10,246 bases of DNA. It comes from Alphaproteobacteria bacterium (GTDB lineage Bacteria; Pseudomonadota; Alphaproteobacteria; Rs-D84). Position numbers and translations under genes: made by a program. Positions 1 to 6,435 of this stretch are shown here, piece after piece (within the stretch, counting starts at the first letter, position 1; each line of letters begins with the position of its first letter). The notes beneath the pieces were generated by a model. That model did not search any database and was not told where the DNA came from. It worked only from the letters and a program-made list of their open reading frames with translations. The stretch lies in assembly GCA_017425725.1 (NCBI GenBank), contig JAFOXU010000023.1, positions 1 through 10,246 on the forward strand, written 5' to 3'.

Positions 1-247
1 AATGTCATTCATAGATTTTATACCCGAAGCATATTTCAGAATCGCACCAGATTGGCGCATTGGTGGCGGCTTTACAATTCGCAAGGCAACTAATCGTGAT
101 CAAAGAACAGGCGACGATTACGATCAAGAATGGCTGAACACACAATTAATCCGTCAGTTTGGTCGCACACAGTATATCGGTCATATTGACTATGAATTTG
201 AAAGCGATGAAATTCAATTCGGTGCCAAAGTTAATATTATATTCTAG
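1..247 (+). CDS. Outer-membrane beta-barrel protein, C-terminal fragment
   Basis: This is the 3' end of a gene that begins before the window; the frame stays open to the left edge and the ATG at position 2 is probably an internal methionine. The visible 81 residues alternate polar and hydrophobic or aromatic positions (AYFRIAP, GGGFTIRKA, IGHIDYEFE, IQFGAKVNIIF), as transmembrane beta-strands do. The protein ends in phenylalanine after an alternating strand, which is the C-terminal beta-signal that the BAM machinery recognises in Gram-negative outer-membrane proteins. The long acidic stretch around NRDQRTGDDYDQEW would be a loop between strands. I cannot name the family or substrate from this fragment. 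The stop codon TAG lies 83 bases before a bidirectional hairpin. Confidence 0.6.
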   Translation, partial: MSFIDFIPEAYFRIAPDWRIGGGFTIRKATNRDQRTGDDYDQEWLNTQLIRQFGRTQYIGHIDYEFESDEIQFGAKVNIIF

Positions 248-330
248 TGACAGTTACATGAGCCATCGGGACCAAACACAGATAAATTATTATCAGCAGA
301 TTTTTAGAAATAAATTAGAATGATTTAGAT

Positions 331-388
331 AAAAGCAGTGCCGGCAATGTAGTGTACAAACGCTACATGAATTGCCGGCACCGCTTTT
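331..388. terminator. Long imperfect hairpin, bidirectional terminator
   Basis: The arms AAAAGCAGTGCCGGCAAT and, on the other strand, AAAAGCGGTGCCGGCAAT pair with one mismatch. The stem continues through GTAG/CTAC after a small bulge and closes on a short loop around 354-360. A-runs and T-runs flank both sides, so it can stop transcription of the beta-barrel gene from the left and of trxB from the right. It is much longer than the other terminators here. Confidence 0.75.
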
Positions 389-398
389 AGATGAATTA

Positions 399-1295
399 TT
401 ATAATTTATTTAAGTATGCGATTGCATCCATACCCGCACTACACCCTGTTCCCACTGCAGTTGCGATTTGCATTTTCAAATCACTGTGAACATCACCTGC
501 AACAAACATACCTGCTGGCAATTCAGATGGTGCCAAGCGACCCAGCGAATCACGTTTAATATCTTCGGACAGATAGTCTGTGTTCGCTTCGTGTCCAATG
601 GCAACAAACAGACCATCAACAACCAATTGTTCGCCATTTGTTGTTGTGACAATTAATTCACCATCTGTTGAATCTGGTTTTTCTTCAATTTTAGCCAAAT
701 CAGTATTGAACAAGCATTCGATATTATCACGTTGTGCAACACGGTCACGCAATACAGCCTCGGCTCGGAAAAATTCAGATTTGCGATAAACAATTTTCAC
801 CGTTTTTGCTAAATCTGCCAAATACAACGCATCATTTAACGCACTGTTTCCGCCCCCCATAACAATGACTGTTTTGCCACTGTAAAAGAAACCATCACAT
901 GTTGCACAATACGAAACACCACGTCCCATCAGTTCACGTGCGCCTTCGATTTCCAATTTACGTGGGCTGGCCCCTGTTGCAACGATAACAGTTTTACCAA
1001 TATATTCTTTGTTGTTTGCAGTAACAACAAATTCTCCACTCTCATTTTTTACAACATTTGTTGCGCTAACAAATTCGACAGTTGCCCCGAATGTTTCGGC
1101 TTGTTTTTTCATAAATTCTGCCAGTTCTGCACCACTGCCGGCCCATCCTGGATAATTTTCCAACGTGGCAATTCCAGCCATTTGGCCACCCAATCTGTCA
1201 CCCCCCAGCACAATTGTTTTTTTATTTGCACGTGCCGCATACAGTGCCGCTGTTAAACCTGCCGGCCCAGATCCCAATATAATTACATCATACAT
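399..1295 (-). CDS. trxB: Thioredoxin reductase (NADPH)
   Basis: This is the FAD-dependent enzyme that moves electrons from NADPH to thioredoxin in the cytoplasm. The start is the ATG at 1295, because AAGGAAG lies 8 bases upstream; it gives 298 residues, close to the usual low-Mr TrxB length. In order one sees the FAD-binding GSGPAG (8-13), the redox-active CATC (130-133), the NADP-binding GGGNSA (147-152), FVAIGHEANT (about 230-239) and the C-terminal FAD motif with G267-D268. Two details depart from the common pattern. The 2'-phosphate loop usually written HRRxxFRA reads YRKSEFFRA (170-178), which is one residue longer. The usual YRQ after the GD motif reads KMQ (274-276). The cysteine pair and both nucleotide folds are intact, so function is very likely. 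The gene diverges from serS and ends at the 331-388 hairpin. Confidence 0.95.
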   Translation of the reverse strand: MYDVIILGSGPAGLTAALYAARANKKTIVLGGDRLGGQMAGIATLENYPGWAGSGAELAEFMKKQAETFGATVEFVSATNVVKNESGEFVVTANNKEYIGKTVIVATGASPRKLEIEGARELMGRGVSYCATCDGFFYSGKTVIVMGGGNSALNDALYLADLAKTVKIVYRKSEFFRAEAVLRDRVAQRDNIECLFNTDLAKIEEKPDSTDGELIVTTTNGEQLVVDGLFVAIGHEANTDYLSEDIKRDSLGRLAPSELPAGMFVAGDVHSDLKMQIATAVGTGCSAGMDAIAYLNKL

Positions 1296-1326
1296 TTGAT
1301 TTTCTTCCTTTTCTTTTTCTTGGGTC

Positions 1327-1355
1327 AATATAACAAAATTAAACACCCCACACAA
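1327..1355 (-). promoter_or_regulatory. Candidate sigma70-type promoter for trxB
   Basis: On the minus strand TTGTGT (1350-1355) and TATATT (1327-1332) are 17 bases apart. They would start a leader of about 25 bases that contains the AAGGAAG ribosome binding site. Alternative -10-like AT-rich words exist further upstream. Confidence 0.45.
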
Positions 1356-1392
1356 CCAAAATTATCAGCAATTAAAACCGTTACACAAATTC

Positions 1393-1421
1393 TTTACAAA
1401 TATTATAAACAGTTATAGAAT
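1393..1421 (+). promoter_or_regulatory. Candidate sigma70-type promoter for serS
   Basis: TTTACA (1393-1398) and TAGAAT (1416-1421) are separated by exactly 17 bases and lie about 30 bases before the serS start. Each hexamer differs from the consensus at one position. Confidence 0.6.
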
Positions 1422-1451
1422 ACTATCCGAATTTATGACAAAGGAATAAAA

Positions 1452-2729
1452 ATGTTGGATATAAAGTTTATTCGTGAAAACCCAGACACAGTGAAAAAAG
1501 CATGCGAATTAAAAGGCATGACAGATTATACAGACCAAATCTTGACCTTGGATGCACGTGTACGTGAACTGAAAACAATTACACAAAGTAAAACTGCTGA
1601 AAAAAATAAAATCACACGTGAAATACCAACTGCAACTGACAAGGCACCATTGATTGCAAAATCCAAAGAAATCAATGCAGAAATCGCAACCGACATGGCA
1701 GAATTGGCAGACAAGGAACAGGAATTAAAAGAACTTTTACATTGTGTTCCACAAATTCCATCCAACGACACACCTATTGGACGTGATGATTCTGAAAATA
1801 TTGAGATTCGTCGTATTGGCACACCACGTGAATTTGATTTTACACCACGCCCACAGTGGGATTTATTAGAAATGAATGGCTGGTGGAAGCCGGAAAAAAT
1901 CGCATCAATTTGTGGCACACGCACATACGCCCTGTTTGGCGAGGCAGCTGAACTGGAACTGGCGATTCAAACATACGTGATTCAGAAATTGATTGCCAAG
2001 GGATTTACATTCGTAAATTGTCCATCAATTACAAAGCCACAGACAATATTTAACGCCGGTCACTTTAAAGGCACAGATACATCTGTTATGAACAACGATG
2101 TTTTTATGCTGACAGACACAGACAGATGTTTGGCTGGAACTGCGGAAATTATCTTAAATTCACTGCACAGTGATGAAGTTTTAAATGAAAAAGACCTGCC
2201 AATTAAATATGCTGGATTTTCACCATGTTTCCGCAAAGAAGCGGGTGCCGCCGGTCGTGACACACGTGGAATTGTTCGTATACATCAATTTAACAAGGTA
2301 GAACAATATATCTATTGCACACCAGAACAATCTGATGAAATGCACGAACACTTATTAAACAACCTGTGTGAAATTATGGAAGATTTAGAATTACCATATC
2401 GTGTTATCATGGCATGCACAGGCGACATGGGATTCAACAAAGTTAAAATGCATGATGTTGAGGCATGGTTCCCAAGTGAAAACACATATCGTGAATTAGG
2501 TTCTTGTTCATCAATTGGTCAATTCCAAGCACGCAGAACAAACACACGTTACCGTGCCGCTGACGGCAGCATGCAATTCTGTGCAACATTGAACAACACT
2601 GGTATTGCCCTGCCACGTGCAATTGTGCCAGTTATTGAAAACCATCAAAACCCAGATGGTTCTGTAAATATACCAAAGGCATTACAGCCACTGATGGGCG
2701 GTCGCACAAAAATCGGTGGAAAGCACTAA
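1452..2729 (+). CDS. serS: Seryl-tRNA synthetase (class II)
   Basis: It charges tRNA-Ser with serine in the cytoplasm. The ATG at 1452 follows AAGGA by 6 bases, and the 425-residue length is normal for bacterial SerRS. Residues 1-100 or so are charged and helical, matching the N-terminal coiled-coil arm that grips the long variable arm of tRNA-Ser. The catalytic core follows: TAE at 230-232 (serine pocket), motif 2 around F260-R261 with AGAAGRDTRG and HQFNKVE, then ELGSCSS (348-354) followed by QARRTNTRYR, and motif 3 with R389. Motif 3 reads NNTGIALPR rather than the common NGSGLAVGR; I recall the NNTxIAxPR form from other bacterial SerRS, so this looks like a different SerRS subtype rather than a defect. 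The gene has its own promoter and terminator. Confidence 0.97.
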   Translation: MLDIKFIRENPDTVKKACELKGMTDYTDQILTLDARVRELKTITQSKTAEKNKITREIPTATDKAPLIAKSKEINAEIATDMAELADKEQELKELLHCVPQIPSNDTPIGRDDSENIEIRRIGTPREFDFTPRPQWDLLEMNGWWKPEKIASICGTRTYALFGEAAELELAIQTYVIQKLIAKGFTFVNCPSITKPQTIFNAGHFKGTDTSVMNNDVFMLTDTDRCLAGTAEIILNSLHSDEVLNEKDLPIKYAGFSPCFRKEAGAAGRDTRGIVRIHQFNKVEQYIYCTPEQSDEMHEHLLNNLCEIMEDLELPYRVIMACTGDMGFNKVKMHDVEAWFPSENTYRELGSCSSIGQFQARRTNTRYRAADGSMQFCATLNNTGIALPRAIVPVIENHQNPDGSVNIPKALQPLMGGRTKIGGKH

Positions 2730-2730
2730 T

Positions 2731-2760
2731 AAAAAAAACTCCCGTTTGGGAGTTTTTTTT
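2731..2760. terminator. Bidirectional intrinsic terminator between serS and the facing gene
   Basis: CTCCC (2739-2743) and GGGAG (2748-2752) form a stem with a GTTT loop, extended by a run of A on the left and T on the right. It begins one base after the serS stop, and the facing gene's stop codon (2759-2761) is inside its T-tract, so it serves both convergent genes. Confidence 0.9.
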
Positions 2761-3277
2761 ATCTTTGAAACGCCTGTTGCATTTCAACAAACGGTCTTGC
2801 GAAACAATTTGCAGATTCTATTGCCAACTCACTTTTATATTTCTTTGCATTTTCAACAAGTTCTGTTGCGTACGTATTGCTGCGTGTATCATACATCCAT
2901 TGTTGCACAGATTTGCAAAAGTTATAATAATCTGCACCATTTCCATCAAAAAACGCCGGTATCGCCTTGTACCAAACAATACCTGTTGGGTCTTGAACAA
3001 TATAATACGCACTAGATAAATCATTCATTTTTTTCTGTTGTGCGTATTCCGCTGCACGTTGATGCCATGCTGCTTCTGTTGCTTCACGTGAAAAATAGGC
3101 ATCTGGATTTTTTGCGACCTGTTCCATGTACACCAAACTGCGTGCAGCCGCACAGCGTTCTTTTAATTCCATATTCTTCCAGCGTGTTTTCAAATGAACA
3201 CGTGCCAAGTCTGTTAAACTTTTCAAACCAGATTGTATTGCACCACGCACTTCTTGTTCTTTATATTCCTTATACAT
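2759..3277 (-). CDS. Hypothetical cytoplasmic protein, 172 residues
   Basis: I do not recognise this protein. The chosen ATG at 3277 has an excellent ribosome binding site, AAAGGAG, 8 bases upstream. The frame is open further upstream to a TTG, but that extension has no comparable site. The protein lacks a signal peptide and membrane segments. It is mostly helix-forming and charged, with clustered Ala, Lys and Glu in the first half (for example KERCAAARSLVYMEQVAKNP) and an aromatic-rich middle (AYYIVQDPTGIVWYKAIPAFF, about residues 91-110). Only three cysteines are present and no metal-binding or catalytic pattern stands out. It is monocistronic, with its own candidate promoter and a shared terminator. 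Arg (CGT) and Thr (ACA) codon habits match the neighbours, so it looks native and expressed rather than a chance frame. Confidence 0.8.
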   Translation of the reverse strand: MYKEYKEQEVRGAIQSGLKSLTDLARVHLKTRWKNMELKERCAAARSLVYMEQVAKNPDAYFSREATEAAWHQRAAEYAQQKKMNDLSSAYYIVQDPTGIVWYKAIPAFFDGNGADYYNFCKSVQQWMYDTRSNTYATELVENAKKYKSELAIESANCFARPFVEMQQAFQR

Positions 3278-3320
3278 CTTTCTAACTCCTTTGGTTATCA
3301 TTACACCACTGTCACAATTA

Positions 3321-3348
3321 AATATAGACAAATTTCACAAAAAGTCAA
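3321..3348 (-). promoter_or_regulatory. Candidate promoter for the 172-residue hypothetical gene
   Basis: On the minus strand TTGACT (3343-3348) and TATATT (3321-3326) are 16 bases apart. The -35 box coincides with the left arm of the palindrome at 3343-3358, so a protein bound there would compete with RNA polymerase. Confidence 0.5.
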
Positions 3349-3358
3349 TACATTGACT
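3343..3358. promoter_or_regulatory. Palindrome between divergent genes, possible operator
   Basis: AGTCAAT and ATTGACT form a perfect 7-base inverted repeat around a 2-base centre. It lies in the 151-base gap between the divergent hypothetical gene and typA and overlaps the -35 box of the former. It may also simply be two back-to-back -35 boxes, since both arms read TTGACT outward. Confidence 0.4.
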
Positions 3359-3428
3359 AATATTTCTTGAAAAAAGGAATTTTTAGGTATACCCTGTATT
3401 GGAAATTCAAAAAATATGGGGCAAAAAT

Positions 3429-5261
3429 ATGAAGATACGCAATATTGCAATTATTGCACACGTTGACCATGGAAAAACAACATTGGTTGACAATATGTTA
3501 AAGCAAGCAGGCACATTCCGTGAAAACGAAAAAGTCGAAGATCGTGTTATGGACAGCGGCGACATCGAACGTGAACGTGGCATTACAATTTCTGCAAAAC
3601 CAACATCCATTCAATGGGGCGAATACAAGATTAACATTGTTGACACACCTGGGCACGCAGACTTTGGTGGCGAAGTTGAACGTATTCTGTCTATGGTTGA
3701 CGGTGTTGTATTATTGGTCGACAGTGCCGAAGGTCCACTACCCCAAACCAAGTTTGTATTATCCAAGGCATTAAAACTGGGGCTGCGTCCAATCGTTTGT
3801 ATTAACAAAGTTGACAGGGCCGATGCCAGACCGGACGAGGTTTTAACAGAAACATTCGACCTGTTTGACAAACTGGGCGCAACAGATTCACAACTTGATT
3901 TCCCATATTTATATTCTGTTGGTCGTGACGGTTGGGCCGTTCGTGATTTGAACGATGAACGCAAAGACCTGACACCGTTGTTCCAATTAATTGTCGACCA
4001 TGTACCTGCCCCAGATTGCAATGGCGAACGTTGTCAGTTGGATGCACCATTTACAATGTTGGCCACAACACTGGAAGCAGACCCATACGTCGGCAGAATT
4101 TTAACCGGAAAAATTGAATCAGGCACTGTTCGTGTTGGCCAATCGGTCAAGGCAATCAACCGCAACGGTGAATTTATCGAAAATGCCAAGATTACAAAAA
4201 TCATTGAACATCGTGGTGTTGAAAAGATTTCTCGTGACAGCGCATCTGCCGGCGACATCGTTGTTGTTGCTGGATTTTCCAAGGCGACTGTGGCAGACAC
4301 ATTGTGCGATCCATCTGTCACCGAACCAATTCCTGCGATGCCAATTGATCCACCAACCCTGACGATGACATTCTTTGTAAACACATCACCATTGGCTGGC
4401 AAATCAGGTAAAAAGTTAACATCACGCATGATTGGTGAACGCCTATTCAAAGAAGCAGAAACAAATATCGCATTAAAAGTTGAACAAAGCGAAAACAACG
4501 AAGCATTCGAAGTATCTGGTCGTGGCGAATTACAACTGGGGATTTTGATTGAAACAATGCGTCGTGAAGGTTTTGAATTATCCGTTTCACGCCCACGTGT
4601 TGTAATGCAAACAAACGAGAATGGCGAAAAACTGGAACCGATCGAAGATGTTGTAATCGACGTTGACGACGAATTCAGCGGTGTTGTTATTGAAAAAATG
4701 ACCAAGCGCAAAGCAACAATCACAGAAATGAAGGCATCTGGCGGTGGCAAAACACGTATTGTATTTTCTGCGCCATCACGTGGTTTGATTGGATATTTAT
4801 CAGAATTCCGCACAGACACACGTGGCACAGGTATTATGAACCGTGTATTTGACAAATACGATACATATCGTGGTCCGATACAACAATATCGTCCGGGTGT
4901 TTTGGTATCTATGGAAAAAGGCAGTGCTGCAACATATGCATTATTTAACCTGCAACCACGTGGCACATTGTTTATCGACCCACAAACCGAGGTATATTCT
5001 GGTATGATTATCGGTGAACACAGCAAAGAAAACGATTTAGAGGTAAACCCGATTAAAGGTAAAGAACTGACAAACATGCGTTCTGTTACAGCGGATGAAA
5101 AATTGTTCTTGGCACCACCACGTCGTATTTCTTTGGAAGAAGCGCTGTCATACATCTTGGATGACGAATTGGTTGAAATCACACCAGACACAATTCGTCT
5201 GCGCAAAAAAGAACTGGACAGTAACACACGTAAAAAATTAAAGAAACATATCGAAGAATAA
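3429..5261 (+). CDS. typA: Ribosome-associated translational GTPase TypA/BipA
   Basis: TypA is an EF-G-like GTPase that binds the 70S ribosome and supports 50S assembly and growth under stress or cold. I start it at the ATG at 3429, giving 610 residues, the usual family length. An upstream in-frame TTG adds ten residues not seen in homologues. The ribosome binding site is poor (GGGG 7 bases upstream). The G domain shows AHVDHGKT (10-17, P-loop), RGITI (50-54, switch I), DTPGH (72-76) and NKVD (126-129). After it come the beta-barrel domain 2, the EF-G-like domain III with the SGRGELQLGILIE stretch, the domain V region with APSRGLIGYLSEF, and the TypA-specific C-terminal domain (LTNMRSVTADE, then DDELVEITPDTIRLRKK). 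No key residue is missing. The gene stands alone between divergent and convergent neighbours. Confidence 0.97.
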   Translation: MKIRNIAIIAHVDHGKTTLVDNMLKQAGTFRENEKVEDRVMDSGDIERERGITISAKPTSIQWGEYKINIVDTPGHADFGGEVERILSMVDGVVLLVDSAEGPLPQTKFVLSKALKLGLRPIVCINKVDRADARPDEVLTETFDLFDKLGATDSQLDFPYLYSVGRDGWAVRDLNDERKDLTPLFQLIVDHVPAPDCNGERCQLDAPFTMLATTLEADPYVGRILTGKIESGTVRVGQSVKAINRNGEFIENAKITKIIEHRGVEKISRDSASAGDIVVVAGFSKATVADTLCDPSVTEPIPAMPIDPPTLTMTFFVNTSPLAGKSGKKLTSRMIGERLFKEAETNIALKVEQSENNEAFEVSGRGELQLGILIETMRREGFELSVSRPRVVMQTNENGEKLEPIEDVVIDVDDEFSGVVIEKMTKRKATITEMKASGGGKTRIVFSAPSRGLIGYLSEFRTDTRGTGIMNRVFDKYDTYRGPIQQYRPGVLVSMEKGSAATYALFNLQPRGTLFIDPQTEVYSGMIIGEHSKENDLEVNPIKGKELTNMRSVTADEKLFLAPPRRISLEEALSYILDDELVEITPDTIRLRKKELDSNTRKKLKKHIEE

Positions 5262-5286
5262 AAAAACGCCCAAACGGGCGTTTTTT
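5261..5286. terminator. Bidirectional intrinsic terminator after typA
   Basis: CGCCC (5267-5271) pairs with GGGCG (5276-5280), with flanking A6 and T tracts extending the stem. Its first A is the last base of the typA stop codon. The facing gene's stop (5292-5294) is 6 bases past the other side. Confidence 0.92.
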
Positions 5287-5291
5287 TTCAA

Positions 5292-6359
5292 TTATTGAAT
5301 TCCAACATTAAAAACATCACCCCAACCTGCAACAGATTGCCCACCAACAACACATTTTAAATCTTCAAATCCATCTGTGGCCTGATGTTTTTTCATAACA
5401 CTGCTGGTAATTAAACCACCGGCCGTACCCAGAACAACACCTGCAATTGAATCAGATGCCAAACGTGCGGTATTAAACTTACCATCTGCATTTTTCCACA
5501 CACTTAAATCTAAATTACCAATAATTCCATCCAGTGTACTGCCATAGCCTGTAATTGTTGCATAAATTACGTTGCCGCCATTATTATTGGACGTAACCTT
5601 ACATTTTTTATCAATTTCTTCTGATATCTTTGTTACAAAGTCGTTTTGTGAGTAATTTTTATACGGTTCTTCCTTAAAATAACCTGCTTTAAAACCTTCC
5701 TTACACCATTCTTCATACTTATCAACCATCCCATTAAAACTATTATCAGATTTACCTTCACAGTCTGTACGATATTTCGCAATAAGTTTTTGCGCAGTAG
5801 CATCTTCACAATTACTATCCAATGGCGGACAATTGGCATCCACTTCTTTTGACAATTTATCATATAAATTTTTTAAGGTTGTTCCTGTTGTTATATTCAC
5901 AACGGTGCTGCCTTCACCGTGTTCATTACACTTTGTTTTAAATTCCGCAACTTTACTTAACATGTCTGGCTTATTAGCACACTGTTTTTCCCAATACTCA
6001 ATCATGTTTTTATACTCACACTCTTTTTGGGTCGGCGTACAATTTTTTTCAACCTGTCCTTTTAAGTACGCTACTATCTGATCAAAATTTTTCCCTACAA
6101 AAGCTTCACAACCACCATCTGGTGCCACAGATTGCACCGGTTCCACTGTGTTAGTTTCCTTAATATACCCACACATGTCTTTAAAATATTTTATACATTT
6201 TCTTAGTTCTTCAGCCGCCTCGCCAGTCTGATCAGCACACAATCCATTCCATTCTGTAATTTGTTGATTAATATCATCCTTGCACTGAGGAGCAACATCG
6301 GCCCATGCATTTACAATGCATATACAAAACATACTAAAAATACAAAATATCTTTTTCAT
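5292..6359 (-). CDS. Secreted cysteine-rich repeat protein with Gly-rich membrane segment
   Basis: I cannot name this 355-residue protein. It starts with a clear Sec signal peptide (residues 1-20, KK then a hydrophobic core, cleavage after AWA). The mature part holds 15 cysteines. Two tandem helical units are visible: C107-x6-C114-x12-C127-x16-C144 and C177-x6-C184-x15-C200-x18-C219. Each is preceded by an amphipathic helix ending VEKNC or VDANC and carries Tyr-x3-Cys steps (EYWEKQC, KYRTDC, KYEEWC). A half unit precedes them (C26 to C63) and another follows (C253). The last hundred residues change character: a Thr/Gly stretch, a glycine- and alanine-rich hydrophobic segment (AGVVLGTAGGLITSSVM, 306-322) followed by KKHQ, then a C-terminus with one more cysteine and GWGDVFNVG. 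The likely location is the periplasm or envelope, anchored near the C-terminus. AAGG 6 bases upstream supports the start. Confidence 0.85.
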   Translation of the reverse strand: MKKIFCIFSMFCICIVNAWADVAPQCKDDINQQITEWNGLCADQTGEAAEELRKCIKYFKDMCGYIKETNTVEPVQSVAPDGGCEAFVGKNFDQIVAYLKGQVEKNCTPTQKECEYKNMIEYWEKQCANKPDMLSKVAEFKTKCNEHGEGSTVVNITTGTTLKNLYDKLSKEVDANCPPLDSNCEDATAQKLIAKYRTDCEGKSDNSFNGMVDKYEEWCKEGFKAGYFKEEPYKNYSQNDFVTKISEEIDKKCKVTSNNNGGNVIYATITGYGSTLDGIIGNLDLSVWKNADGKFNTARLASDSIAGVVLGTAGGLITSSVMKKHQATDGFEDLKCVVGGQSVAGWGDVFNVGIQ

Positions 6360-6380
6360 ACACCCTTCTCTTACCCATAT

Positions 6381-6408
6381 ATTTTATCATAATTTATATG
6401 ATACCCAA
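6381..6408 (-). promoter_or_regulatory. Candidate promoter of the cysteine-rich protein gene
   Basis: On the minus strand TTGGGT (6403-6408) and TAAAAT (6381-6386) are 16 bases apart. The spacer is almost filled by an inverted repeat, ATCATA (6386-6391) and TATGAT (6397-6402), which could be an operator but is AT-rich. Confidence 0.5.
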
Positions 6409-6413
6409 AATAA

Positions 6414-6435
6414 AAAACCACCATTTGGCGGTTTT
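6414..6435 (-). terminator. Intrinsic terminator of dnaA
   Basis: Arms at 6414-6423 and 6426-6435 pair with a single mismatch around a tiny loop. On the minus strand the stem ends in a run of six T. The dnaA stop codon (6434-6436) lies inside the first arm, so the hairpin overlaps the coding end. Confidence 0.85.

Noticed and set aside
1296..1355. N-terminal extension of TrxB from the upstream start (20 more residues).
   Set aside because: The extension is outside the normal TrxB fold, and the strong ribosome binding site points to the ATG at 1295.
2716..3015. Plus-strand frame overlapping the end of serS and running through the terminator.
   Set aside because: It passes through an intrinsic terminator and lies antisense to the hypothetical gene that has a good ribosome binding site.
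3399..3428. Upstream TTG start for TypA.
   Set aside because: It adds ten residues not seen in the family, and the candidate promoter sequence would overlap it. The ATG at 3429 gives the standard N-terminus.
4034..5227. A 397-codon minus-strand open frame opposite typA.
   Set aside because: typA is unambiguous on the plus strand. The antisense frame is Ser/Thr/Ile-rich low-quality sequence with no ribosome binding site, produced by typA codon bias.
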